Part shown: piece after piece, positions 23,000-35,300 of the stretch
Layout: every line of letters begins with the position of its first letter
Position numbering within the stretch: the first letter of the stretch is position 1
Assembly: GCA_029961685.1 (NCBI GenBank)
Contig: JARWKL010000010.1
Span: 11,615,931-11,679,930, forward strand
Direction: 5' to 3'
DNA length: 64,000 nucleotides
From: Aristolochia californica
Taxonomy: Eukaryota; Streptophyta; Magnoliopsida; Piperales; Aristolochiaceae
Position numbers and translations under genes: made by a program
The notes under the pieces: generated by a model
Seen by the model: the letters and a program-made list of their open reading frames with translations, nothing else
Told to the model about the DNA's origin: nothing
The model's database searches: none

Positions 23000-25900
23000 C
23001 TGGCATGCATATCCACCACACTTAAAGCATGTTAGGATCAGTTACAAGTCCCTTTCCTATAAAATTCCACCAGGCTTATTATTAGGGGCTGTACTAGTGG
23101 AATTTCCAGAACATGGGTAACAAACCCTGGGAGTTCATTTCAAGTGCCTGAAATAATTTTGAAATTTTTTTTTGCATACATGAACTCTAAAATTTTCATT
23201 TTGTGATGCCTTATATCTTTTTTGTTTACGAAAAAATGGGAGAGTAAAAACTCAAGTTTGGATTAGAAAACAAATTTGAACATCCAAAATGGAAATGTAC
23301 AAATGCTGAGAGAGATAGTACCAAAAATTTTATGTGATTTTTAAGGATAGGCAAAAAGTGGGTTGTTTGGCCTTGCTAAATATCCAACCACTTGAGAATT
23401 TGATTTTTTCTGCTCCTTGAAATTTTCTGATCATTAGGTCCGCTTGAATTCTCAACATGTTTTTGGCATGCATATCCAGCACACTTATAGCATGTTAGGA
23501 TCAGTTACATGTCCCTTTCCTAAAAAATTCCACCTGGCTTATTATTAGGGGCTGTACTAGTGGAATTTATAGAACGTGGATAACAAAACCTTGGAATTGA
23601 TTTATTGTGGCTGAAATAATTTTGAAATCTTTTTTTTGCATAAATGAACTCTAAAATTTTCTTTTTGTTATGCCTTTTATCTTTTTTGTTTACGAGAAAA
23701 ATGTTAGAGTGAAAACTCAAGTTTGGATCTGAAAAAAATTTGAACATCCATAATGGAAATGCACAAGTGCTGAGAGAGATAGTTCCAAAAAGTGTCTGTG
23801 ATTTTTAAGGATAGGCAAAATAGTGGGTTGTTTGGCCCTGGAAAATATCCAACCTCTTGAGAATTTTATTTTTTCTACTCCTTAAAACTTTTCGATCATT
23901 ATGTCCACTTACATCCTCAACATGTTTCAGGCATGCATATCCACCACACTTCAAGCATGTTAGGATCAGTTATAAATCCCTTTCCTATAAAATTCCACCA
24001 GGCTTATTATGAGGGACTGTACAAGTGGAATTTACAGAACGTGGATAACAAAACCATGGAGTTCATTTTTAGTGCCTGAAATAATTTTGAATTTTTTTTT
24101 TGCATGCATGAACTCTAAAATTTTCATTTTGTTATACCTTATAAATTTTTTGTTTTCGAGAAAAAGGGAGAGCGAAAACTCAAGTTTGGATTTGAAAAAA
24201 AATTTGAGTATCCAAAATGCAAATGTACAAATGCCGAGAGAGATTCCAAAAAGTATCTGTGATTTTTAAGGGTAGGCAAAAAGTGGGTTGTTTGGCCCTG
24301 GTAAATATCCAACCACTTGAGAATTTGATTTTTTCTACTCCTTTAAACTTTTGGATCATTAGGTCCACTTGCATCCTCAACATGTTTCTGCGATGCATAT
24401 CCACCACACTTAAAGCATGTCAGGATCAGTTACAAGTCCCTTTCCTACAAAATTCCACCAGGATTATTATTAGGGGCTGTACTAGTGGAATTTCCAGAAC
24501 ATGGGTAACAAAACCTTGGAGTTCATTTTTAGTGCCTGAATTAATTTTAAAATTTTTTTTTGCATACTTGAACTAAAAAATTTTCATTTTGTTCTGCCTT
24601 ATACGTTTTTTGTTTCCGAGAAAAATGGGAGAGTGAAAACTCAAGTTTGGATTTGAAAATAAATTTGAATATCCAAAATGGAAATGCACAAATGCTGAAA
24701 GAGATAGTTCCAAAAAGTATATGTGATTATTAAGGATAGGCAAAAAGTGGTGTGTTTGGCCCTGGTAAAATATCAAACCACTTGAGAATTTGATTTTTTC
24801 TACTCCTTAAAATTTTTGGATCATTAGGTCCACTGACATTCTCAACATGTTTCTGGCATGCATATCCACCACACTTAAAGCATGTTAGGATCAGTTACAA
24901 GTCCCTTTCCTATAAAATTCCACCTGGCTTATTATTAGGGGCAGTACTAGTGGAATTTTAAGAACATGGATAACAAAACCTTAGAGTTCATTTTTAGTGC
25001 CTGAAATAATTTTGATTTTTTTTTTTTGCATAGATGAACTCTAAAATTTTCATTTTGTTATGCCTTATATCTTTTTTCTTTACGAGAAAAATGGGAGAGT
25101 GAAAACTCAAGTTTGGCGCTGAAAACAGATTTGAACATCCAAAATGGAAATGCACAAATGCTGAGAGAGATAGTTCCAAAAAGTATCTGTGATTTTTAAG
25201 GATAGGCAAAAATTGGGTTATTTGGCCCTGGTAAATATCCAACCACTTAAGAATTTTATTTTTTCTACTCATTGAAATTTTTGGATCATCATGTCCACTT
25301 GCATCCTCAACATGTTTCTAGTATTCATATCCACCACACTTAAAGGATGTTAGGATCAGTTACAAGTCCCTTTCCTATAAAATTCCACCAGGCTTATTAT
25401 TAGAGGCTGTACTAGTGGGATTTCTAGAACATGGATAACAAAACCTTGGAGTTCATTTTTAGTGCCTGAAATAATTTTGAAATTTTTTTTTTTGCATATA
25501 TGAACTCTAAAATTTTCATTTTGTTATGCCTTATTTGTTTTTTGTTTACAAAAAATTGGGAGTGTGAAAACTCAAGTTTGGATCTGAAAACATATTTGAA
25601 CATCCAATTGGAAATGCACAAATGCTGAGAGAGATAGTTCCAAAAAGTGTCTGTTATTTTTAAACATAGGCAAAAAGTGGGTTGTTTGTCCCCGGTAAAT
25701 ATCCAACCTCTTGGGAATTTTATTTTATCTATTCCTTAAAGATTTTTCCATCATTATGTCCAGTTGCATACTCAACATGTTTCTGGAATGCATATCCACC
25801 ACACTTAAAGCATGTTAGGATCAGTTACAAGTCCCTTTCCAATAAAATTCCACCAGGCCTATTATTAGGGGATGTACTAGTGGAATTTCCAGAACATGGA

Positions 25901-26200
25901 TAAGAAAACCTTCGAGTTCATTTTTAGTGCCTGAAATAATTTTGAAATTTTTTTTTTGCATACATGAACTCTAAAATTTTCATTTTGTTATCCCTTATTT
26001 CTTTTTTCTTTACTAGAAAAATGGGAGATTGAAAACTCAAGTTTGGATCTGAAAACAAATTTGAACATCCAAAATGTAAATGCACAAATGCTGAGAGAGA
26101 TAGTTCCAAAAAGTGGGTTGTTTGGCCCTGCTAAATATCCAACCACTTAAGAATTTTATTTTTTCTACTCCTTGAAAATTTTGGATCATTAGGTCCACTT
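23000..26200 (+). repeat. Array subregion: mixed units
   Basis: About seven units, with the GGGAGAGCG haplotype at 24.0-24.26 kb as the main recognisable variant. Otherwise scattered substitutions only. The block ends with the 30-bp-deleted unit at 26012. No higher-order period is obvious and no foreign sequence is present. Confidence 0.75.
24030..24262 (+). repeat. GGGAGAGCG / GAGAGATTCC haplotype, copy 2
   Basis: Repeats the variants of 15180-15450: CGTGGATAAC near 24040, GGGAGAGCGAAAAC near 24167, GATTTGAAAAAAAATTTG near 24189 and GAGAGATTCC near 24237. The previous unit (about 23575) also has CGTGGATAAC and a GGCTGAAATAA variant like that at 15236, so the copied tract probably covered more than one unit. 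Confidence 0.8.
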
Positions 26201-26445
26201 GAATCCTATACATGTTTCTGGCATGCATATCCACCACACTTAAAGGATGGTAGGATCAGTTACAAATCCCTTTCCTATAAAATTCCACCAAGCTTATTAT
26301 TAGGGGCTGTACTAGTGGAATTTCCAGAACATGGATAACAAAACTTTGGAGTTCATTTTTAGTGCCTGAAATAATTTTGAATTTTTTTTTTTGCATACAT
26401 GAACTCTAAAATTTTCATTTTGTTATGCCTTATTCTTTTTTGTTT
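26012..26445 (+). repeat. Short unit (434 bp): 30-bp deletion between CAAAAAGT repeats
   Basis: At 26105-26114 the sequence passes straight from GTTCCAAAAAGT into GGGTTGTTTGG. In the consensus CAAAAAGT occurs at 96-103 and again at 126-133. Losing one copy and the DNA between them removes exactly 30 bp, matching the observed 434-bp spacing. This is a clean short-homology deletion. The unit head is also altered to ACTAGAAAAATGG. Confidence 0.9.
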
Positions 26446-29400
26446 ACGAGAAAAATGGGATAGTGAAAACTCAAGTATGGATCTGAAAACAAATTTGAAC
26501 GTCACCAAAGGGAAATGTACAAATGCTGAGAGAGATAGTTCCAAAAAGAATTTGTGATTTTAAAGGATAGGCAAAAAGTGGGTTGTTTGACCCTGGTAAA
26601 TCCAACACTTTGAGAATTTGATTTTTTATACTCTTTGAAATTTTTTGATCATTAGGTCCACTTGCATCCTCAACATGTTTCTTTCATGCATATCCACCAC
26701 ACTTAATGCATGTTAGGATCACTTACATGTTCCTTTCCTATAAAATTCCACTAGGCTTATTATTAGGGGCAGTACTAGTGGAATTTCCAGAACATGGATA
26801 ACAAAACCTTGGAGTTCATTTTTAGTGCATGAAATAATTTTAAATTTTTTTTTTTTGCATACGTGAACCTTAAAATTTTCATTTTGTTATGCCTTATATC
26901 TTTTCTGTTTATGAGAAAAATGGGAGAGTGAAAACTCTATTTTGGATCTGCAAACATATTTGAACATTCAAAAAGGAAATGCACAAATGTGAGAGAGATA
27001 GTTCCAATAAGTATCTGGGATTTTTAAGGATAGGCAGAAAGTGGGTTGTTTGGCCCTGATAAATGTCAAACCACTTGAGAATTTGATTTTTTATACTCCT
27101 TGAAATTTTTGGATCATTAGGTCTACTGGCATTCTCAACATGTTTCATGTATGCATATCCTCCACACTTAAGGCATGTTCAGATCAGTTACAAGTCCCTT
27201 TCCTATAAAATTCCACCAAGCTTATTATTAGGGGGTGTACTAGCGGAATTTCCAAAACATAAATAACAAAACCTTGGAGTTCATTTTTAGTGCCAGAAAT
27301 AATTTTGAATTTTTATTTTTCATAAATGAACTCTAAAATTTTCATTTTGTTATGCCTTATATCTTTTTTTTTTACGAGAAAAATCGGAGAGTGAAAACTC
27401 AAGTTTGGATCTGAAAACAAATTTGAACATCCAAAATGGAAACGCACAAATGCTGAGAGAGATAGTTCCAAAAAACATCTGTGATTTTTAAGGATAGGCA
27501 AAAAGTGGGTAGTTTGGCCCTCGTAAATATCCAACCACTTAAGAATTTGATTTTTTGTACACCTTGAAATTTTTGGATCATTAGGTCCACTTCCATCCTC
27601 AACATGTTTCTGTCATGCATATCCACCACACTTAAAGCACGTTAGGATCAGTTACAAGTCCCTTTCCTATAAAATTCCACTGGGCTTATTATTAGCGGCT
27701 GTACTTGTGGAATTTCCAGAACATGGATAACAAAACCTTGGAGTTCATTTTTAGTTCCTGAAATAATTTTGAAATTATTTTTTTGCAAACATGAACTCTA
27801 AAATTTTCATTTTGTTATGCCTTATATCTTTTTTTTTACGAGAAAAATGGGAGAGTGAAAACTCAAGTTTGGATCTGAAAACAAATTTGAACATCCAAAA
27901 TGGAAATGCACAAATTGCTGTGAGAGATACTTCCAAAAAGTATCTGTGATTTTTAAGGATAGGCAAAAAGTGGATTGTTTAGCCCTGGTAAATATCCAAC
28001 CACATAAGAATTTTATTTTTCTACTCCATGAAATTTTTGGATCATTATGTCTACTTGCATCCTCAACATGTTTCTGGCATGCATATCCACCACACTTAAA
28101 GCATGTTAGGATCAGTTACAAGTCCCTTTGCTATAAAATTCCACTAGGATTATTATTAGGGGCTGTAATAGTGGAATTTCAAAAACATGGATAACAAAAC
28201 CTTGGAGTTCATTTTTAGTGCCTGAAATAATTTTGAATTTTTTTTTTTTTTTGCATACATGAACTCTAAAATTTTCATTTTGTTATGCCTTCTATTCTTT
28301 TTGTTTACCTGAAAAATGGGAGAGTGAAAACTCAAATTTGGATCTGAAAACAAATTTGAACATCCAAAATGGAAATGCACAAATGCTGTGTGAGATAGTT
28401 CCAAAAAGTATCTGTGATTTTTAAGGATAGGCAAAAAGTGGGTTATTATGCCTTGGTAAATATCCAACCACTTGAAAATTTGACTTTTTCTACTCCTTGA
28501 AATTTTTGGATCATTAGGTCCACTTGCATCCTATACATGTTTCTGGCATGCATATCCACCACACTTAAAGGAGAGTAGGATCAGTTACAAATCCCTTTCC
28601 TATAAAAATCCACCAGGCTTATTATCAGGAGCTGTACTACTGGAATTTCAAGAACATTGATAAAAAAACCTTGGAGTTCATTTTTAGTGCCTGAAATAAT
28701 TTTGAAATATTTATTTTGCATTCATGAACTCTAAAATTTTTATTTTGTTATGCAAGATTTCTTTTTTGTTTACGAGAAAAATGGGAGAGTGAAAACTCAA
28801 GTTTGGATCTGAAAAAAATTTGAACATCCAAAATGGAAATGCACAAATACTGAGAGTGATAGTTCCAAAAAGAATCTGTGATTTTTAAGGATAGGCAAAA
28901 AGTGGGTTGTTTGGCCCTAGTAAATATCCAACACTTTAAGAATTTGATTTTTTCTACTCCTTGAAATTTTTGGATCATTAGGTCCACTTGCATCCTCAAC
29001 ATGTTTTTGGCATGCATATCCACCACACTTAAAGCATGTTGGGATCAGTTACAAGTCCCTTTCCTATAAAATTCCACCAGGCTTATTATTAGGGGCTGTA
29101 CTAGTGGAATTTCAAGAACATGGATAATAAAACCTTGGGGTTCATTTTTAGTGCCTGAAATAATTTTGAAATTTTTTTTTTGCATACCTGAACCCTAAAA
29201 TTTTCATTTTGTTAAGCCTTATATCATTTTTGTTTATGAGAAAAAATGGGAGAGTGAAAACTCAAGTTTGGATCTGCAAACTTATTTGAACATCCAAAAT
29301 GGAAATGCACAAATGCTGAGAGAGATAGTTCCCAAAAGTATCTGTGATTTTTAAGGATAGGCAAAAAGTGGGTTGTTTGGCCCTATTAAATATCAAACCA

Positions 29401-31000
29401 CTTGAGAATTTGATTTTTTATACTCCTTGAAATTTCTGGATCATTAGGTCCACTTGCATCCTCAACATGTTTCTGGCATGTATATCCACCACACTTAAAG
29501 CATGTTGGGATCAGTTACAAGTCCCTTTCCTATAAAATTCCACCAGGCTTATTATTAGGGGCTGTACTAGTGGAATTTCAAGAACATGGATAACAAAACC
29601 TTGGGGTTCATTTTTAGTGCCTGAAATAATTTTGAAATTTTTTTTTGCATACCTGAACCCTAAAATTTTCATTTTGTTAAGCCTTATATCTTTTTTGTTT
29701 ACGAGAAAAATGGGAGAGCAAAAACTCAAGTTTGGATCTGAAAACAAATTTGAACATCCAAAATGGAAATGCCCAAATGCTGAGAGAGATAGTTCCAAAA
29801 AGTATCTGTGATTTTTAAGGATAGGCAAAAAGTGGGTTCTTTGGCCCTGGTAAATATCAAACCACTTGAGAATTTGATTTTTTATACTCGAAATTTTTGG
29901 ATCAATAGGTCTACTTGCATTCTCAACATGTTTCTGGCATGCATATCCACCACACTTAAAGCATGTTCGGATCAGTTACAGGTTCCTTTCCTATAAAATT
30001 CCACCAGGCTTATAATTAGGGGCTGTACTAGTGGAATTTCCAGATCTTGGATAACAAAACCTTCGAGTTCATTTTTAGTGCCAGAAATAATTTTGAATTT
30101 TTTTTTTTGCATACATGAACTCTAAAATTTTCATTTTGTTATGCCTTATATCTTTTTTGTTTACGAGAAAAATGGGAGAGTGAAAACATAAGTTTGGATC
30201 TGAAAACAAATTTCAACATCCAAAATGGAAATGCAAAAATGCTGAGAGAGATAGTTCCAAAAAGTATCTGTGATTTTTAAGGATAGGCAAAAAGTGGGTT
30301 GTTTGGCCCTGCTAAATATCCAACCACTTGAGAGTTTGATTTTTTCTACTCGAAATTTTTGGATCATTAGGTCCACTTCCATTCTAAACATGTTTCTGGC
30401 ATGCATATCCACCACACTTAAAGCATGTTAGGATCAGTAACAAGTCCCTTTCCTATAAATTCCACCAGGCTTATTATTAGGGGCTGTACTAGTGGAATTT
30501 CCAGAACATGGATAACAAAACCTTGGTGTTCATTTTTAGTGCCTGAAATAATTTTGAATTTTTTTTTTTGCATACATGAACTTCTAAATTTTCCTTTTGT
30601 TATGCCTTATATCTTTTTTGTTTACGAAAAAAATGGGAGAGTGAAAACTCAAGTTTGGATCTGAAAACAAATTTGAACATCCAAAATGGAAATGCACAAA
30701 TGCTAAGAGAGATAGTTCCAAAAAGTATCTGTGATTTTTAAGGAAAGTCAAACAGTGGATTGTTTTGTCCTGGTAAATATCCAACCACATAAGAATTTTA
30801 TTTTTTCTACTCCTTGAAATTTTTTGGTCATTATGTCCACTTGCATCCTCAACATGTTTCTGGCATGCATATCCACCACACGTAAAGCATGTTAGGATCG
30901 TTACAAGTCCATTTCCTATAAAATTCCACCAGGCTAATTATTAGGGGCTATACTACTGGAATTTCCAGAACATGGATAAAAAAACCTTGGAGTTCATTTT
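26200..31000 (+). repeat. Array subregion: 5-6-unit higher-order repeat (~2.3-2.8 kb)
   Basis: Rare markers pair up at five units (CCTATACATG at 26204/28530; GATCTGCAAAC at 26946/29273) and then at six units (GATTTTTTATACTC near 27080/29876; GCCAGAAATAA at 27292/30079; CCAACCACATAAGAATTTT at 27998/30781). The change from five to six units falls where two nearly identical neighbouring units sit (29041 and 29507), so one copy of the higher-order repeat probably gained a unit by tandem duplication. Confidence 0.65.
29041..29720 (+). repeat. Adjacent near-identical units (tandem duplication, 466-bp shift)
   Basis: GGGATCAGTT starts at 29041 and 29507. Both copies continue with TTTCAAGAACATGGATAA, CCTTGGGGTTC, GCATACCTGAACCCTAAAA and TTTTGTTAAGCC, several of these being rare elsewhere. 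About 200 bp of each copy differ only at a few sites, making this one of the youngest duplications visible in the window. Confidence 0.85.
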
Positions 31001-31975
31001 TAGTGCCTGAAATAATTTTGAAATTTTTTTATGCATACATGAACTCTAAAATTTTCATTTTGTTATGCCTTATTTCTTTTTTGTTTACGAGAAAAATAAA
31101 TAAGTGAAAACTCAAGTTTAGATTTTAAAACAAATTTGAACATCCAAAATCGAAATGCACAATGCTGAGAGAGATAGTTCCAAAAAGTATATGTGATTTT
31201 TAAGGATAGGCAAAAAGTGTGTTCTTTGGTCCTGGTAAAAATCCAACCACATGAGAATTTAATTTTTTGTTCTCCTTGAAATTTTTGGATCATTAGGTCC
31301 ACTTGCATCCTCAACGTGTTTCATGCATGCATATCCACCACACTTAAGGGATGTTAGGATCAGTTACATGTCCCTTTCCTATAAAATTCCTCCAGGCTAA
31401 TTATTAGGGGTTGTACTAGTGGAATTTCCAGAACATGGTTAACAAAACCTCTGAGTTCATTTTAGTGCCTGAAATAATTTTGAAATTTTTTTTTTGCATC
31501 CATGTACTCTAAAATTTTTATTTTGTTTATGCCTTATATCTTTTTTGTTTACGAGAAAAATGTGACAGTGAAAACTCATGTTTGGCTCCGAGAACAAATT
31601 TGAACATCCAAAATTGAAATGCACAAATGGTAAGAGAGATAGTTCCAAAAAGTATCTGTGATTTTTAAGGATAGGCAAAAACTGGTATTTTTGGCCCTGG
31701 TACATATCCAACCACTCTAGAGTTTGATATTTTCTACTCCTTGAAATTTTTTGATCATTAGGTCCACTTCCTTTCTCAACATGTTTCTGGCATGCATATC
31801 CACCACACGTAAAGCATGTTAGGATCGTTACAAGTCCATTTCCTATAAAATTCCACCAGGCTAATTATTAGGGGCTATACTAGTGGAATTTCCAGAACAT
31901 GGATAAAAAAACCTTGGAGTTCATTTTTAGTGCCTGAAATAATTTTGAAATTTTTTTATGCATACATGAACTCCA
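30880..31975 (+). repeat. Near-identical segments two units apart (GGATCGTTAC haplotype)
   Basis: CACACGTAAAGCATG, GGATCGTTACAAGTCC, GGCTAATTATTAGGGGCTATACTA, TGGATAAAAAAACC and a short T7 run followed by ATGCATACATG occur at 30880-31045 and again at about 31806-31972, about 926 bp apart. The unit between them lacks these variants, which implies a dimeric duplication or a conversion tract that skipped one unit. Confidence 0.8.
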
Positions 31976-34654
31976 AAATTTTCATTTTGTTATGCCTTAT
32001 ATCTTTTTTGTTTATGAGAAAAATGGGAGAGTGAAAACTCAAGTTTGGATCTGAAAATAAATTTGAACATCCAAATTGGAAATGCACAAATGCTGAGAGA
32101 GATAGTTCCAAAAAGTATCTGTGATTTTTAAGGATTGGCAAAAAGTGGATTGTTTTGCCCTGGTAAATATCCAACCACATAAGAATTTTATTTTTTCTAC
32201 TCCTAGAAATTTTTGGATCATTACGTCCACTTGCATCCTCAACATGTTTCTGGCGTGCTTATCCACCATACTTAAAGGATGTTAGGATCAGTTACAAGTC
32301 CCTTTCCTATAAAATTCCACCAGGCTTATTATTAGGGTTGTACTAGTGGAATTTCGAAAACATGGATAACAAAACCTTGGAGTTCATTTTTAGTGCCTGA
32401 ATTAATTTTGAAATTTTTTTTTTGCATACATGAACTCTAAAATTTTCATTTTGTTTTCCTTTTTTTTTGTTGTTTATGAGAAAAATGGGAGAGTGAAAAC
32501 TCAAGTTTGGATTTTAAAACAAATTTGAACATCCAAAATGGAAATGTACAAATGCTGAGAGAGGTAGTTCCCAAAAGTATCTATGATTTATAAGGATAGG
32601 CAAAAAGTGGGTTGTTTGGCCCTGGTAAAAATCGAACCACTTGAGAATTTGATTTGTTCTACTCCTTGAAATTTTTGGATCATTAGGTCCACTTGCATCC
32701 TCAACGTGTTTCTGGCATGCATATCCACCACACTTAAGGCATGTTAGGATCAGTTACAAGTCCCTTTCCTATAAAATTCCACCAGGCTATTTATTAGGGG
32801 TTGTACTTGTGGAATTTCAAGAACGTGAATAACAAAACATTGGAGTTTATTTTTAGTGGATGAAATAATTTTGAAATTTTTTTTTTGCATACATGAACGC
32901 TAAAATTTTCACTTTGTTATGCCTTATATCTTTTTTGTTTACGAGTAAAATGGGAGAGTTAAAACTCAAGTTTGGATCTGAAAACGAATTTGAACATCCA
33001 AAATGGAAATGCACAAATGCTTAGAGAGATAGTTCCAAAAAGTATCAGTGACTTTTAAGGATAGGCAAAAAGTGGATTGTTTTGCCCTAGTAAATGTCCA
33101 ACCACATAAGAATTTTATTTTTTCTACTCCTTGAAATTTTTGGATCATTATGTCCACTTGCATCCTCTACATGTTTCTGGCATGCATATCCACCACACTT
33201 AAAGCATGTTAGGATCAGTTACAAGTCCCTGTCCTATAAAATTCCACCAGGCTTATTATTAGGGGCTGTACTAGTGGAATTTCTAGAATATGGATAACAA
33301 AACCTTGGAGTTCATTTTTAGTGCTTGAAATAATTTTGAAATTTTTTTTTGCATACACGAACTCTTAAATTTTCATTTTGTTCTACCTTGTATCTTTTTT
33401 GTTTACGAGAAAAATGGAAGAGTGAAAACTCATGTTTGGATCTGAAAACAAATTTGAACATCCAAAAATGAAATGCACAAATGCTGAGAGAGATAGTTCC
33501 AAAAACTATCATTGATTTTTAAGGATAGGCAAAAAGTGGGTTGTTTGGCCCAAGTAAATATCCAACCACTTGAGAATTTGAATTTTTCTACTCCTTGAAA
33601 TTTTTTGATCATATTTTCCACTTGAATCCTCAACATGTTTCTGGCATGCATATCCACCACACTTCAAGCATGTTAGGATCAGTTACAAGTCCCTTCCCTA
33701 TAAAATTCCACCATCCTTATTATTAGGAGTTGTACTAGTGGGATTTCTAGAACATGGATAACAAAACCTTGGAGTTTATTTTTAGTGCCTGAAATAATTT
33801 TGAAATTTTTTTTTTGCATACATGACCTCTTAAATTTTCATTTTGTTATGCCTTATATCTTTTTTTTAGGAGAAAAATGGGAGAGTGAAAACACAATTTT
33901 GGATCTGAAAACAAATTTGAACATGCAAAATGGAAATGCACAAATGCTGAGAGAGATAGTTCCAAATAGTATCTGTGATTTTTAAGGATAGGCAAAAAGA
34001 GGGTTGTTTGGCCCTGGTAAATATCCAACCACTTGAGAATTTTATTTTTTCTACTCCTTGAAATTTTTGGATCATTATGTCCACTTGCATCCTCAACATC
34101 TTTCTGGCATGCATATCAACCACACTTAAAGCATGTTAGGATCAGTTACAAGTCCCTTTCCTATAAAATTTCACCTGGCTAATAATTTGGTGCTCTACTA
34201 GTGGAATTTCCAGAACATGGATAAAAAAACCTTGGAATTCATTTTTAGTGCCTCAAATAATTTTGAATTTTTTTTTTTTTGCATACATGAACTCTAAAAT
34301 TTTCATTTTGTTCTGCCTTATATCTTTTTTGTTTACGAGAAAAATGGGAGAGTGAAAACTCAATTTTGGAGCTGAAAACAAATTTGAACATCCAAAATGG
34401 ATATGCAAATATGCTGAGAGAGATAGTTCCAAAAAGTATTTGTGATTTTTATGGATAGGCAAAAAGTAGGTTGTTTGGCTCTGGTAAATATCCAACCACT
34501 TGAGAATTTGATTTTTTCTACTCCCTGAAATTTTTCGATCATTAGGTCCACTTGCATCCTCAACATGTTTCTGGTATGCATATCCACCACACGTAAAGCA
34601 TGTTAGGATCAGTTACAAGTCCCTTTCCTATAAAATTCCACCAGGCTTATTTGT

Positions 34655-35300
34655 AGGGGTTGTACTTGTGGAATTTCTAGAAAATGGAAAACAAAACCTT
34701 GGCAATCATTTGTAGTACCTGAAATAATTTTGAAATTTTTTTTTTGCATACATGAACTCTAAAATTTTCATTTGGTAATGCCTTTTATCTTTTTGTTTAC
34801 GAGAAAAATGGGAGAGAGAAAACTCATGTTCGGATCTGAAAACAAATTTGAACATCCAAAATGGAAATGCACAAATGCTGAGAGAGATAGTTCCAAAAAG
34901 TATCTGTGATTTTTAAGGATAGGTAAAAAATGGGTTGTTTGGCCCTGGTAAATATCCAACCACTTGAGAATTTGATTTGTTCTACTCCTTGAAATTTTTG
35001 GATCACTAGGTCCACTTGCATCCTCAACATGTTTCTGGCATGCATATCCACTACACTTAAAGCATGTTAGGATCAGTTACAAGTCCCTTTCCTTTAAAAT
35101 TCCACGATGCTTATTATTAGGGGCTGTACTTGTGGAATTTCCAGAAAATGGATAACAAAACCTTGGAGTTCATTTGTAGTACCTGAAATAATTTTGAATT
35201 TTTTTTTTGCATACATAAATTCTAAAATTTTCATTTGGTAATGCCTTTTTTCTTTTTTGTTTACGAGAAAAATGGGAGAGAGAAAACTCGTGTTTGGATC
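34655..35300 (+). repeat. Adjacent near-identical units (TTTGGTAATGCC haplotype)
   Basis: GAAAATGGA, TCATTTGTAGTACCTG, CATTTGGTAATGCCTTTT and GGGAGAGAGAAAACTC occur in two consecutive units. TTTGGTAATG starts at 34771 and 35234, 463 bp apart. This is a local one-unit duplication with a few later differences. Confidence 0.8.

Larger units (their letters stand above)
9200..23000 (+). repeat. Array subregion: mosaic with 14-unit (~6.5 kb) recurrence
   Basis: Several independent markers repeat about 6515 bp apart: 10820/17335 (CCTCTTGAAAATTTG), 11153/17664 (CTCAATTTT), 11396/17912 (GTTAGTAGT), 13965/20475 (CTCATGTTTGGATC with a changed TGTA(C/T) block), 14240/20757 (TATAAGGGG with TTTCAGGAA) and 15936/22452 (4-bp loss). 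Others differ by one unit: the G-tracts at 13114/20095 are 15 units apart, and the AAAACGCAA units at 16729/22785 are 13. This indicates an old 14-unit duplication later disturbed by gain and loss of units. Confidence 0.65.
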
